NCBI GenBank assembly: GCA_030631915.1
Contig: DAOVKF010000040.1
Location: 1-11,354 of the forward strand
Length of the DNA: 11,354 nt
Origin: Candidatus Omnitrophota bacterium
GTDB taxonomy: Bacteria > Omnitrophota > Gorgyraeia > Tantalellales > Tantalellaceae
Reading direction: 5' to 3'
Shown here: piece after piece, positions 1 through 7,491 of the stretch
Layout of the letters: every line of letters starts with the position of its first letter
How positions within the stretch are numbered: the first letter of the stretch is position 1
The notes under the pieces: generated by a model
Told to the model about the DNA's origin: nothing
The model's input: only the letters and a program-made list of their open reading frames with translations
Database searches by the model: none
Program-made: the position numbers and the translations under genes

Positions 1-1
1 G

Positions 2-1141
2 GTGGATAATCTGGTGAACGTCTTAAGGATCGCAGGGCCTGAATATAAACATATAATGGATAACGCGTTAAGTGAATTCGCGGATGCTTTTTTCTGCGGT
101 TCCGCGTATGGAAGCGGTCTTGAAATTGACGCGGATGACACCGATAGTCTAAAAGACCGCGTATTTGAGTGTGCGCGTGAGATACAAAAGCGTGTTCCGG
201 AGAGAAAACCCGAGAACGAAACAAATGACATGGGAGGATCCTCAAACCAGAGGAGAGAAATAGAAAAAAACATCAGGAATGCCGGCACCGGAAGCCGGCA
301 GGTATTTACCCGGGCAAAGGCATATCTGGAAGGGATAAAGGATGACACAACGGTGAAAGGTAAGGATATTCCCATAGACATCGTAATAGACCTGGCATTG
401 ATCCCGCGTGAGGACCTGGAAGAAAATATGGAGACATGGGCCTTTCTGGTCATGTCCTGCTGCGGTATGGAGAACGTGAATTTTATATTTGAGCTTCCGG
501 AAATACAGGGAGCGGACACTGCGCCGGAAGCCCTTATCGAGGATATCGCGAACGCGGCAGCGGCAGCAGAGGCATTATCCGTGTTAAAAGAAAAGATAAA
601 GGCGGCGGCGGAATTGTCCCGGATACCGGATGACATGGATAAACTGTTCAAAGAGCGTATTAACGCGGGCAGGCGTGAAGGCGCGATAGAGATACCCATA
701 ACTTCAAAGGCGCGTCTGGAATGGGCAGGAGAGCGGGATGTGGAACTTGAGCCGGATCAGTATCCCGTGGCCATGGACGGGCGTACCGTTGTTCAGGGTA
801 AAGGTGTCCTTCTCAGGGATTTTGGGGCCGCGTTGACGATCGGACTGGCAAAGGCGTCGATGGTCACAGCGAAAAAGAGGGATGATGAAAAAGGCGAAGG
901 GGATGAAAAGGAACTGCCGCGGCTAAAGAAACGGCTTCTCGGGAAACTCCGGAAATTATACGGCCTTTTACGGAAAGACGTGACAATCACAGAGAGGACC
1001 CTTGATAACATGATACACGCTTCGTCCACGGTAAGGTTGAATCTGGCCATATCCATGGCCCTGCCGCCGGTAACAAGGATGTATTTTAAGGAATTGAGGA
1101 TATTTCATGATAATATCCAGCTTGCCCTCTGCGCCGCTTAA
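2..1141 (+). CDS. Unidentified acidic helical protein, 5'-partial
   Basis: I do not recognise this protein. The frame is open from the first bases of the window to a TAA at 1139-1141. The GTG at position 2 is only the first usable codon, and the true start probably lies upstream. The 379 visible residues have no clear signal peptide or membrane segment. Residues 60-95 are charged and low in complexity. Residues 101-165 look like a folded alpha/beta stretch (IPIDIVIDLALIP, then a Cys-Cys pair near 153-154). Residues 175-220 are Ala/Glu/Lys-rich and probably helical. A possible conserved C-terminal block at 255-290 (DGRTVVQGKGVLLRDFGAAL) is followed by a Lys/Glu/Asp linker (291-312) and a basic helix. 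The composition resembles the C-terminal part of the very long proteins reported from Omnitrophota, but that is only an impression. It is codirectional with pgk, 115 bp upstream of it, and probably a separate unit. Confidence 0.7.
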   Translation: MDNLVNVLRIAGPEYKHIMDNALSEFADAFFCGSAYGSGLEIDADDTDSLKDRVFECAREIQKRVPERKPENETNDMGGSSNQRREIEKNIRNAGTGSRQVFTRAKAYLEGIKDDTTVKGKDIPIDIVIDLALIPREDLEENMETWAFLVMSCCGMENVNFIFELPEIQGADTAPEALIEDIANAAAAAEALSVLKEKIKAAAELSRIPDDMDKLFKERINAGRREGAIEIPITSKARLEWAGERDVELEPDQYPVAMDGRTVVQGKGVLLRDFGAALTIGLAKASMVTAKKRDDEKGEGDEKELPRLKKRLLGKLRKLYGLLRKDVTITERTLDNMIHASSTVRLNLAISMALPPVTRMYFKELRIFHDNIQLALCAA

Positions 1142-1157
1142 CGCGGACGAAAACCCA

Positions 1158-1186
1158 TTGCCTTATATGACGAAATATGATATATA
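1158..1186 (+). promoter_or_regulatory. Possible sigma-70-type promoter upstream of pgk
   Basis: TTGCCT (1158-1163) and TATATA (1181-1186) are separated by exactly 17 bp. Each matches the -35 or -10 consensus at four of six positions. Transcription would begin near 1193, leaving a leader of about 65 nt before the pgk ATG. The gap is AT-rich here while its surroundings are not, which fits a promoter but also makes chance matches likely. A TATGAT (1176-1181) overlaps and could be the real -10 with a different -35. Confidence 0.35.
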
Positions 1187-1256
1187 TATGGACTTGTTAT
1201 GATCGGACATGAGGGGTATAAAGTTATATTCCCATTTCCGGGATCGGCGGTAATTC

Positions 1257-2435
1257 ATGAAAAAAAGTATTACGGATATCCAGGTCACCGGTAAAAAGGT
1301 CCTGATGCGCGCTGATTTCAACGTCCCGATGGACGAGAAGCGCACAATTACCGATGACAGCCGTATTACGGCCGCCCTTCCCACAATTAAATATGTGATC
1401 GATAACAGCGGTAAACTTATTCTGATGAGCCATTTAGGGCGTCCCGGGGGAAAGGTAAAGACTGAATTTTGCCTGTCTCCTGTCGCTGACAGGCTTTCCA
1501 CTTTACTTAAAATAAACGTCCGCAGCATGGATGACTGTGTGGGAGAGGATGTGAGGGAAGCTGTGGCCCGGATGCGGGAAGGGGATGTCGTACTTCTTGA
1601 GAACCTGAGGTTCCACAGGGAAGAGACAAAGAATGACCCTGGTTTCGCCGGGGAGCTTGCTTCGCTCGGTGACGTGTTCGTGGAGGACGCTTTCGGCACC
1701 TGCCACAGGGCCCATGCTTCCACGGTAGGGGTCACAGAGCATCTTCCCGGTGTCGCGGGCTTTCTTGTCCAGAAGGAGATAGAATATTTTGAAAAGGTCA
1801 CAAAACACCCTGAACACCCGTTTTCTTTGATACTGGGCGGCGCCAAGGTGGCTGACAAGATCCCGGTCATAGAGAATATGCTGGATAAGATAGATTTTCT
1901 TATGATCGGCGGGGCAATGGCGTATACTTTTCTGAAATCCAGGCTTAAAGGTGTGGGCGCGTCCCGTGTCGAGGAAGACATGGCTGATATCGTCCAGAGG
2001 ATATTTGAAGAGGCCAGCCTGAAGAATGTCGGGATATTCCTGCCCAGGGACCATGTTATCGCCAGAGAAATGAAGGAGAACGCCGCCCGCAGGACGGTAA
2101 AAGAGCATATCCCGGACGGTTGGATAGGCCTTGATATAGGCCCGGAAACCCTGAAAAATTACGAGTCTGTCCTGAAAGATTCAAAGTCCATTGTCTGGAA
2201 CGGCCCGATGGGCGTTTTTGAAATGAAACCGTTCGCCGCCGGTACCAGAGGGCTGGCAAGATATATGTCCAGGCTCGACGCCACAACGGTCATTGGCGGC
2301 GGCGATACTGCCGCCGCAGTTAACCAGATGGGCCTGGGGAAAAAGATGTCGCATATATCCACGGGAGGCGGGGCTTCTCTGGAATATCTTGAGGGTAAAG
2401 CGCTTCCGGGCATTGCCGCGCTGGACGATATATAG
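1257..2435 (+). CDS. pgk: Phosphoglycerate kinase
   Basis: This cytoplasmic enzyme interconverts 1,3-bisphosphoglycerate plus ADP and 3-phosphoglycerate plus ATP in glycolysis and gluconeogenesis. At 392 residues it is full length for a bacterial Pgk. The substrate-binding N-domain is intact, with RADFNVP at 18-24 (R18, D20, N22), SHLGRPGG from about residue 58 (H59, R62), LLENLRFHREE, and DAFGTCHRAHAST from 144 (R151). The nucleotide-binding C-domain shows LGGAKVADKIPVIENML, GGAMAYTFLK, WNGPMGVFE and GGGDTAAAV (347-355), then STGGGASLEYLEG near the end. The ATG at 1257 gives the normal family N-terminus and has a weak GGCGG ribosome site just upstream. It is followed by a 261-bp repeat-filled gap and then tpiA, a common glycolytic pairing. 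No key residue appears to be missing. Confidence 0.98.
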   Translation: MKKSITDIQVTGKKVLMRADFNVPMDEKRTITDDSRITAALPTIKYVIDNSGKLILMSHLGRPGGKVKTEFCLSPVADRLSTLLKINVRSMDDCVGEDVREAVARMREGDVVLLENLRFHREETKNDPGFAGELASLGDVFVEDAFGTCHRAHASTVGVTEHLPGVAGFLVQKEIEYFEKVTKHPEHPFSLILGGAKVADKIPVIENMLDKIDFLMIGGAMAYTFLKSRLKGVGASRVEEDMADIVQRIFEEASLKNVGIFLPRDHVIAREMKENAARRTVKEHIPDGWIGLDIGPETLKNYESVLKDSKSIVWNGPMGVFEMKPFAAGTRGLARYMSRLDATTVIGGGDTAAAVNQMGLGKKMSHISTGGGASLEYLEGKALPGIAALDDI

Positions 2436-2467
2436 GGTGCAGGGTCAAGCGGGAGTCAGAAGAGTCA

Positions 2468-2488
2468 GGGATTTGGGACTTGGGGGCA
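2468..2488 (+). repeat. Degenerate 7-bp tandem repeat after pgk
   Basis: Three consecutive seven-base units are visible: GGGATTT (2468-2474), GGGACTT (2475-2481) and GGGGGCA (2482-2488). A related GGAGTCA lies upstream at 2452-2458. The units share a purine-rich first half and resemble the cleaner heptad arrays upstream of the importer permease (6624-6658) and ATPase (8355-8382) genes. This copy is short and imperfect, so chance is not excluded on its own. Confidence 0.45.
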
Positions 2489-2489
2489 A

Positions 2490-2636
2490 GGCTGCTCCGG
2501 GGTGTTCCGTACAGAAGCTTGTACGTCACACGTTACTACTATTCCGACGCGGCCGAGCCTGGAAAAATAAAGTTTAAACGTACACTATAGGTTCTAGAAG
2601 TTTACAAGCTTCTGGTAGGAATGCCCCGGAGCAGGC
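2490..2636. repeat. Long imperfect inverted repeat between pgk and tpiA
   Basis: The arms are 2490-2523 and 2603-2636, with about 28 of 34 positions complementary by eye. They include an exact 11-base block CTGCTCCGGGG and an exact 12-base block CAGAAGCTTGTA. The interior of about 79 bases is AT-richer and contains the palindrome GTTTAAAC (2572-2579). As RNA it could fold into a long stem ahead of tpiA. As DNA it looks like a small non-coding mobile element with terminal inverted repeats. I see no convincing target-site duplication and no T-tract that would make it an intrinsic terminator. Confidence 0.75.
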
Positions 2637-2662
2637 TCAGTGCGTTGCAGTGTCCAGGGTGA
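2608..2662 (+). repeat. Dispersed intergenic repeat, copy A
   Basis: This 55-bp stretch matches the reverse complement of 9126-9180 at about 46 of 55 positions by eye. The shared core is CTGGYAGGAATGCCCCGGAG, followed by matching sequence through CAGTGCGTTGCAG. Its first half is also the right arm of the inverted repeat at 2490-2636. It lies wholly in the gap before the tpiA ATG, although an open frame beginning at a GTG (2640) runs from it into tpiA. Confidence 0.75.
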
Positions 2663-2696
2663 GGTTAGAGACTTAATGTGCGGTACGGGAGATAAG

Positions 2697-3470
2697 ATGA
2701 GACGACCGATCATTGCCGGTAATTGGAAGATGTATAAAGATGTCAATGAAGCTGTTGAGCTCGCGAACAGCATAAAAAGGGCAGCGTTTGACATGGACAA
2801 CGTCGACATCGTTATCTGCCCCCCGTTCACTGATCTCAGTGACATAGGGGAGATGCTCGTGGAAAGCGCGATCGGGCTTGGGGCGCAGAACTGCTTTTGG
2901 GAGAAAGAGGGGGCTTTTACCGGAGAAGTATCCGCGACGATGCTGAAAAGCGTCGGGTGCCAGTACGTGATCATCGGCCATTCCGAACGGCGCGGGTATT
3001 TTGGCGAAACGGACGGGACAGTGAACCGGAAACTCAGGGCCGCCGTGGATAATGACCTGATCCCCATAATGTGTGTCGGCGAGACACTGGAAGAAAGGGA
3101 AGCGGATAAGACTCCGGATGTGGTCAGGACCCAGGTAACGCAAGGGCTTAAAGGGTTTGATGAAGATCATCTCGGCCAGATGGTCATCGCGTATGAACCG
3201 GTGTGGGCCATAGGCACGGGGAGAACAGCGACCCCTGAACAGGCACAGGAAGTCCACGTGATGATCAGGGACCTTATCAGGGAGCTGTATTCCGGGTCTT
3301 TTGCCGAAAGTAAACGCATACTGTACGGCGGCAGCGTCAAACCGGAGAATGCCGGGGAGCTTATGAAGCAGGAAGATATTGACGGAGGCCTCATAGGCGG
3401 CGCAAGCTTGAAAGCAGACAGTTTTGTTGATATAATCAAAACAACGTCACGCGTCTATGAGGGAAGATAA
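2697..3470 (+). CDS. tpiA: Triosephosphate isomerase
   Basis: This cytoplasmic TIM-barrel enzyme interconverts dihydroxyacetone phosphate and glyceraldehyde 3-phosphate. The 257-residue product has the normal family length and all hallmark sites: AGNWKMYK at 7-14 (N9, K11), IGHSERRGYFGE with the electrophile His95, AYEPVWAIGTGRTATPEQAQEVH with the catalytic base Glu167 and the flexible loop, and LYGGSVKPENAGEL plus GGLIGGASLK for phosphate binding. I chose the ATG at 2697 because the family N-terminus begins there and a GGGAG ribosome site (2687-2691) precedes it. An in-frame GTG at 2640 would add 19 residues translated from repeat DNA and is unlikely. secG starts 31 bp after the stop, so the two are probably cotranscribed. 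Confidence 0.98.
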   Translation: MRRPIIAGNWKMYKDVNEAVELANSIKRAAFDMDNVDIVICPPFTDLSDIGEMLVESAIGLGAQNCFWEKEGAFTGEVSATMLKSVGCQYVIIGHSERRGYFGETDGTVNRKLRAAVDNDLIPIMCVGETLEEREADKTPDVVRTQVTQGLKGFDEDHLGQMVIAYEPVWAIGTGRTATPEQAQEVHVMIRDLIRELYSGSFAESKRILYGGSVKPENAGELMKQEDIDGGLIGGASLKADSFVDIIKTTSRVYEGR

Positions 3471-3501
3471 CGATGCGGGACAAGGGTGAGGGGTTGGTAA
3501 G

Positions 3502-3897
3502 ATGTATTATTTGTTGATGGGCATTTTTGTTATTGTCTGTTTGTTCCTGATCGCGGTGATCTTGCTTCAGGCGGGCAGGGGCGCGGGATTAACCGAAGCG
3601 TTCGGCGGATCGGCAGGTTCCGTGCTGGGGACCCAGGCGCCTGCGGTATTGAAGAAGGCCACGACTGTAAGCGCGATACTCTTCCTCGTATTAGCGTTGT
3701 TGCTTGCGGTGCTGACCACCAAAAGGGGGAGATCTCTTTTTCAGCAGGTGAGTATACCGGCCGTGCCGTCAGCGATCCCGCTTTCCGATGGACCCGCTCC
3801 CGAGGCAGCGCCTTCTCAGGAAAAAGAGACCGCTCCTGCCGGGGAAGCCTCGTCGTCAGATCAGGCGGAAGAGGCGCACCCCTTAAACGCGGATTGA
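3502..3897 (+). CDS. secG: Preprotein translocase subunit SecG
   Basis: SecG is a small membrane subunit of the SecYEG channel that assists SecA-driven protein export. The 131-residue product has the expected topology: a first hydrophobic helix at about residues 2-23, a conserved Gly-rich loop (LLQAGRGAGLTEAFGGSAGSVLG), and a second helix at about 53-70. The loop pattern of QxGRGAG followed by FGG and a Gly/Ser-rich turn is diagnostic. The C-terminal 55 or so residues form an Ala/Pro/Glu/Ser-rich tail that looks disordered and is longer than in many SecG proteins. A GAGGGG ribosome site at 3488-3493 supports the ATG. secG next to tpiA and pgk is a recurrent arrangement in bacteria. Confidence 0.95.
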   Translation: MYYLLMGIFVIVCLFLIAVILLQAGRGAGLTEAFGGSAGSVLGTQAPAVLKKATTVSAILFLVLALLLAVLTTKRGRSLFQQVSIPAVPSAIPLSDGPAPEAAPSQEKETAPAGEASSSDQAEEAHPLNAD

Positions 3898-3963
3898 ACG
3901 GATCCAGAACGGATGATCCGTTAGGTCCGTAAAAAAATCCGGGAATATCCGTGTCGAATTTAT

Positions 3964-5601
3964 ATGGGATCGCGTAACCGCGTATATGCGCTTAAAAGAT
4001 CACTGCTAGTCCATAAGACAGTGATCTTTTTTTTATGTTTTTTGCCGGTTCATGGGTACGGATATTCCCGCGGGGAACACGTATCCCGCGACGCGTATGT
4101 GAGCGCGGGCATAGGCGAGGCGCGAATACTGCTCCCGCTTTTCGCGGACGACGTGTCCTCCGGCACGATCTGCGGCCTTGTTTATAACGGCCTTACCAGA
4201 ACTGACAAGGATCTGAAAATAACAGGCGATCTCGCGGAAAGATGGGAGGTCCTGGACCATGGCCTTACGATAGTTTTTTATCTGCGCAGGGATGTCCGGT
4301 GGCATGACGGCGCCCCTTTTACCGCTGAGGATGTCCGTTTTACTTTTGAGACCATACTTGATCCGGGAACCGGCTGCCCTTATATATCCGGTTTTACCGA
4401 TATAGAGAAGATCCGGGTCATTGATCCCTATACTATACGTTTTGAATATAAACGGCCTTACGCGCCGGCGTTACTCAAACTGGGCATGGGCGTCATCCCG
4501 GAACATCTGTTCAGGGATGAAAAGGATATAAGGAAGTCTGTTTACGCGAGAGCGCCTGTGGGGACCGGGCCCTACCGGTTCTCGAGATGGGAGACAGGAC
4601 AGTACATAGTGCTGGAGGCCAACCAGGACTACTTCGAGCATCCCCCCGGTATAAAGAGGTATGTTTTCAGGGTCATACCGGACCAGGCAGTCGAGTTTCT
4701 CGAACTTATTTCAGGCGGTATAGATTCCATGCAGCTTAACCCCTATCAGTACCGGTACCGTAGTGATACGCCGGAGTTTAAGGAGAGGATCAACAGATAC
4801 CTGTATCTCGCCCCTTCCTACACGTATATCGGGTACAACTTTAAAGACCCCATTCTGAAAGACAAAAAGGTAAGGCAGGCATTGAGCCATGCGATCAATA
4901 AAAGAGAGATCATAGATGCCGTGCTTCTGGGACTCGGCGAGGTCTGCACCGGACCTTTCCGGAGGGAGTCCGCATATTACGATGATTCCGTGTCTTTGAG
5001 CGGGTATAACCCTGAAAAAGCGGCGGCTCTTTTGCGTGAAGCCGGATGGAAGGACGCTGACGGGAACGGCATACTTGAAAAGGACGGGAGGGAATTCCGT
5101 CTGAGGCTTGCGACAAATCAGGGCAACCAGACAAGAGAGGACGTCGCCGCCGTAGTCCAGAGGCAGTGGGCCGCGCTTGGGATAAAGACGGAGATCCAGG
5201 TGATAGCATGGGCGGCGTTCCTTGATCAGTTTATCGGAAGGAGGGATTTCCAGGCCGTGATCCTGGGATGGTCGCTTCCCATTGATCCTGATTGCTATTC
5301 CGTATGGCACTCCGACTCGATGCGCAAAGGCGGGCTGAATTTCATTTCATACTCGAATGAACGGGTTGACAGGCTGATAGAAGAGGGCCGGCGCGAGTTT
5401 GTCCCGGCGAAGCGCAGGGAGATATACCATGAGATACACCGCTGTATCGCTGAGCAAGCTCCCTATACTTTTTTGTTCTTTAATTACAGCACTCCGGCGG
5501 TAAACAGACGGTTCAAGGGTATCCGGCCGGAGCCGGCCGGGATAGCCTATAATTTCATAGACTGGTACGTTCCGGAGCGGGAAGTGAAGTATAAGTTTTA
5601 G
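3964..5601 (+). CDS. Family-5 extracellular solute-binding protein (peptide ABC importer)
   Basis: This is the extracytoplasmic receptor that delivers a peptide or similar ligand to the importer encoded just downstream. The 545-residue length is typical of SBP_bac_5 proteins. Family features include LVYNGLTRTDKDLKITGDLAERW early on, RWHDGAPFTAEDVRFTFE from residue 112, GTGPYRF, KKVRQALSHAINKREI, YNPEKAAALLREAGW and the C-terminal QAPYTFLFF. The N-terminus reads as a Sec signal: basic residues (KR, HK) before VIFFLCFLPVHG. No proper lipobox is visible, as FFLC does not fit. The start is uncertain. ATG 3964 supplies the basic region but has no clear ribosome site, and the terminator hairpin falls in codons 11-24. 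GTG 4021 is an in-frame alternative that would lose the basic residues. The first permease gene begins 8 bp after its stop. Confidence 0.93.
   Translation: MGSRNRVYALKRSLLVHKTVIFFLCFLPVHGYGYSRGEHVSRDAYVSAGIGEARILLPLFADDVSSGTICGLVYNGLTRTDKDLKITGDLAERWEVLDHGLTIVFYLRRDVRWHDGAPFTAEDVRFTFETILDPGTGCPYISGFTDIEKIRVIDPYTIRFEYKRPYAPALLKLGMGVIPEHLFRDEKDIRKSVYARAPVGTGPYRFSRWETGQYIVLEANQDYFEHPPGIKRYVFRVIPDQAVEFLELISGGIDSMQLNPYQYRYRSDTPEFKERINRYLYLAPSYTYIGYNFKDPILKDKKVRQALSHAINKREIIDAVLLGLGEVCTGPFRRESAYYDDSVSLSGYNPEKAAALLREAGWKDADGNGILEKDGREFRLRLATNQGNQTREDVAAVVQRQWAALGIKTEIQVIAWAAFLDQFIGRRDFQAVILGWSLPIDPDCYSVWHSDSMRKGGLNFISYSNERVDRLIEEGRREFVPAKRREIYHEIHRCIAEQAPYTFLFFNYSTPAVNRRFKGIRPEPAGIAYNFIDWYVPEREVKYKF
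3994..4034 (+). terminator. Intrinsic terminator-like hairpin after secG, inside next reading frame
   Basis: A perfect 12-bp stem is formed by 3994-4005 (AAAAGATCACTG) and 4019-4030 (CAGTGATCTTTT), with a 13-nt loop. The right arm continues into a run of eight T residues (4027-4034), the standard shape of a Rho-independent terminator. It lies about 100 bp after the secG stop, so it would end a pgk-tpiA-secG transcript. It also lies within codons 11-24 of the open frame of the following binding-protein gene, so it could act as an attenuator or indicate that this gene really starts later. Confidence 0.75.
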
Positions 5602-5609
5602 GGGTAACG

Positions 5610-6593
5610 ATGGGTAAATATATTTTAAAACGGTTACTGCTGATCATCCCCATGCTGATAGGCATATCGTTCATACTTTTTGTGGTGATGCATATCGCGC
5701 CCGGCGACCCGACAAGCGTGAAATATGGATTAAACCCGGATATTTCCGAAAGCGCCAGATCGAATTTCAATAAGATATACGGGCTGGACAGGCCGGTCCT
5801 GGTCCAGTATGCCACGTGGCTGCGGCGTTTTTTTTTCCTGGATTTCGGGGATTCCTTTATGGACGGCCGTCCCGTCATTTCAAAGATCATGTCCAGGCTC
5901 CCAGCTACTTTGCTTCTGCAGGCGAGCTCGTTTCTGGTTATTTTCTGCGTGGCCCTTCCCATAGGGATAATCAGCGCTGTCAGGCGCGGAGGCCTTTTTG
6001 ACAGGACAATGACCGTGGCGGTTTTTATCGGGTACGCTCTGCCGGCGTTCTGGCTGGCGCTTTTGTTGATATTTTTCCTGGGTTTCAAACTGCAGCTGTT
6101 CCCTGTCTCGGGAATGGTTCCGTGGTATGCGGTATATATCGGCGGGTTCGCCAGGGCCGGGGACCTTTTGTGGCATCTGGTCCTTCCTGTATTCGCCACC
6201 GCGTTCGGCGGGGTAGCGGCCCTGTCAAGATATTCCAGGTCAAGCATGATAGAGGCCATGGGCCAGAATTACGTTCTCACGGCCAGGGCAAAGGGGCTTT
6301 CCGAAAGACGCGTAATACTGGTGCACGCGTTAAGGAACGCGCTTTTACCGATAATCACTATAATGGGCCTTACATTGCCCGGGCTTATTTCCGGCAGTTT
6401 TATTTTTGAGACGATCTTTGCCTGGCCCGGTATGGGGAGGCTCGGCTATGAGGCAATAATGAATTATGATTATCCGGTGGTCATGGGTGTGGCGGTCATT
6501 TCGACTTTTCTGACGCTTCTGGGGATATTTTTGTCGGATATAGCGTATGCGGCCGCGGACCCGCGGATCAGGTATGAGACCAGGCGGACATAA
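5610..6593 (+). CDS. dppB: Peptide-type ABC importer permease, DppB/OppB family
   Basis: This inner-membrane subunit forms half of the translocation channel. The 327-residue protein begins with the characteristic KYILKRLLLIIPMLIGISFILFVVMHIAPGDP of the DppB/OppB/NikB group. It then has a periplasmic segment (YGLDRPVLVQYATWLRRFFFLDFGDS) and about five further hydrophobic helices. The EAA coupling motif that contacts the ATPases is clear at EAMGQNYVLTARAKGLSERR, followed by HALRNALLPII. The ATG has an AGGGG site at 5600-5604 that overlaps the stop of the binding-protein gene, so translation is probably coupled. The Dpp-style symbol marks the family. The true substrate (dipeptide, oligopeptide or other) cannot be read from the sequence. 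Confidence 0.95.
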   Translation: MGKYILKRLLLIIPMLIGISFILFVVMHIAPGDPTSVKYGLNPDISESARSNFNKIYGLDRPVLVQYATWLRRFFFLDFGDSFMDGRPVISKIMSRLPATLLLQASSFLVIFCVALPIGIISAVRRGGLFDRTMTVAVFIGYALPAFWLALLLIFFLGFKLQLFPVSGMVPWYAVYIGGFARAGDLLWHLVLPVFATAFGGVAALSRYSRSSMIEAMGQNYVLTARAKGLSERRVILVHALRNALLPIITIMGLTLPGLISGSFIFETIFAWPGMGRLGYEAIMNYDYPVVMGVAVISTFLTLLGIFLSDIAYAAADPRIRYETRRT

Positions 6594-6623
6594 CATAACG
6601 CGGCAGAGCGCTAAAACTTGATC

Positions 6624-6658
6624 ACGACTCACGATTTACGAATAACGACTTACGAACA
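6624..6658 (+). repeat. Five 7-bp tandem repeats (ACGANNN) abutting the dppC start
   Basis: Five contiguous seven-base units, each beginning ACGA, fill 6624-6658. The variable halves are CTC, TTT, ATA, CTT and ACA. The last unit ends on the base before the ATG at 6659. The array takes up the space where a ribosome site would normally lie, and no purine-rich Shine-Dalgarno sequence is present in it. It resembles the heptanucleotide STRR repeats described in filamentous cyanobacteria, although those are not related by any evidence here. Confidence 0.8.
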
Positions 6659-7474
6659 ATGAAAACACGTTTGTTTTTCGGCATAACGATAATTATTGTA
6701 ATGGCGCTGATGGCGGTTTTCGCCCCGTTCATAGCGTCAAATGATCCGGAGGCCATGGACCTTTCCGCGGAAAGCCGGCTCCAGCCTCCGTCGGCTGAAC
6801 ACCTGCTGGGCACGGACAATCTGGGAAGGGATGTTTTCAGCCGCATGGTGTACGGCGCGCGTGTGTCTTTGAGCGTAGGATTCATAGCTGTCGGCATATC
6901 CCTGGGTATCGGAGTATTTCTGGGAGCGGTGAGCGGATATTACGGGGGCCGGGTGGACGCCGTGATCATGCGGTTTGTAGAGGTCATGTACTGCTTTCCC
7001 ACGCTTTTCCTGATAATGATCGTGATAGCGTTCCTGGGGCCTGATATCGTCAATGTGATGGTCGTTATCGGCATAACCAGCTGGACAGGGTTATGCCGCC
7101 TTGTGCGGGCTGAATTTCTGACTCTCAGGGAAAGAGATTTCGTGCACGCTGCCAGGGTCCAGGGGGTTTCTGATATGCGGGTTATATTCAGGCATATTCT
7201 GCCGAACGCCATGGGACCGGTATATGTAAGTGTTACGCTCAGCGTGGGGGCCGCGATACTCGTCGAGAGCGCGTTGAGTTTTCTGGGTCTGGGGGTCCAG
7301 ATCCCCACGCCGAGCTGGGGCAATATATTGAGCGCCGGTAAGAATTACATCGATTACGCGTGGTGGCTGACGTTATTCCCGGGACTGGCGATATTGATAG
7401 CAGTGCTCAGCTTTAATCTTGTCGGCGAAAGTTTACGGGACATGCTTGATCCGAGACTGAGTGGACGGGGATAG
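6659..7474 (+). CDS. dppC: Peptide-type ABC importer permease, DppC/OppC family
   Basis: This is the second channel-forming membrane subunit, pairing with the DppB-type permease 65 bp upstream. Its 271 residues start with a hydrophobic helix (FFGITIIIVMALMAVFAPFIA). The conserved pre-channel motif LLGTDNLGRDVFSRMVYGARVSL follows at about 49-71. The remaining segments are hydrophobic, with FVEVMYCFPTLFLIM and ALSFLGLGVQIPTPSWG as family signatures. The EAA coupling region is visible as RERDFVHAARVQGVSDMRVIFRHILPNAMGPV. The usual longer cytoplasmic N-terminal tail is absent, giving a compact form. The ATG at 6659 directly follows a heptad repeat array without a recognisable ribosome site, so initiation may rely on coupling or another mechanism. 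A downstream start would cut into the first helix. The ATPase gene follows after 17 bp. Confidence 0.95.
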   Translation: MKTRLFFGITIIIVMALMAVFAPFIASNDPEAMDLSAESRLQPPSAEHLLGTDNLGRDVFSRMVYGARVSLSVGFIAVGISLGIGVFLGAVSGYYGGRVDAVIMRFVEVMYCFPTLFLIMIVIAFLGPDIVNVMVVIGITSWTGLCRLVRAEFLTLRERDFVHAARVQGVSDMRVIFRHILPNAMGPVYVSVTLSVGAAILVESALSFLGLGVQIPTPSWGNILSAGKNYIDYAWWLTLFPGLAILIAVLSFNLVGESLRDMLDPRLSGRG

Positions 7475-7491
7475 CCGGGACAAGACACGAA

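Noticed and set aside
1163..1981. Long minus-strand open frame (272 codons) opposite pgk
   Set aside because: It is antisense to a canonical Pgk, has a Ser/Thr/Pro-rich composition typical of a shadow frame, and shows no family motif.
2293..2577. Small plus-strand open frame overlapping the pgk end and the following gap
   Set aside because: It overlaps pgk out of frame, runs into repeat sequence and has no plausible protein features.
2640..2696. GTG-initiated 19-residue N-terminal extension of triosephosphate isomerase
   Set aside because: The extension is translated from repeat DNA, the family N-terminus begins at ATG 2697, and that ATG has a GGGAG ribosome site.
3897..3922. Hairpin AACGGATC/GATCCGTT just after secG as the terminator
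   Set aside because: The 8-bp stem is real but it is followed by mixed sequence and an A-run, not a T-run. The hairpin at 3994-4034 is a far better terminator.
5555..6259. Minus-strand open frame (234 codons) opposite the DppB-type permease gene
   Set aside because: The plus-strand frame encodes clear permease motifs through this stretch, and the minus-strand product has no recognisable domain.
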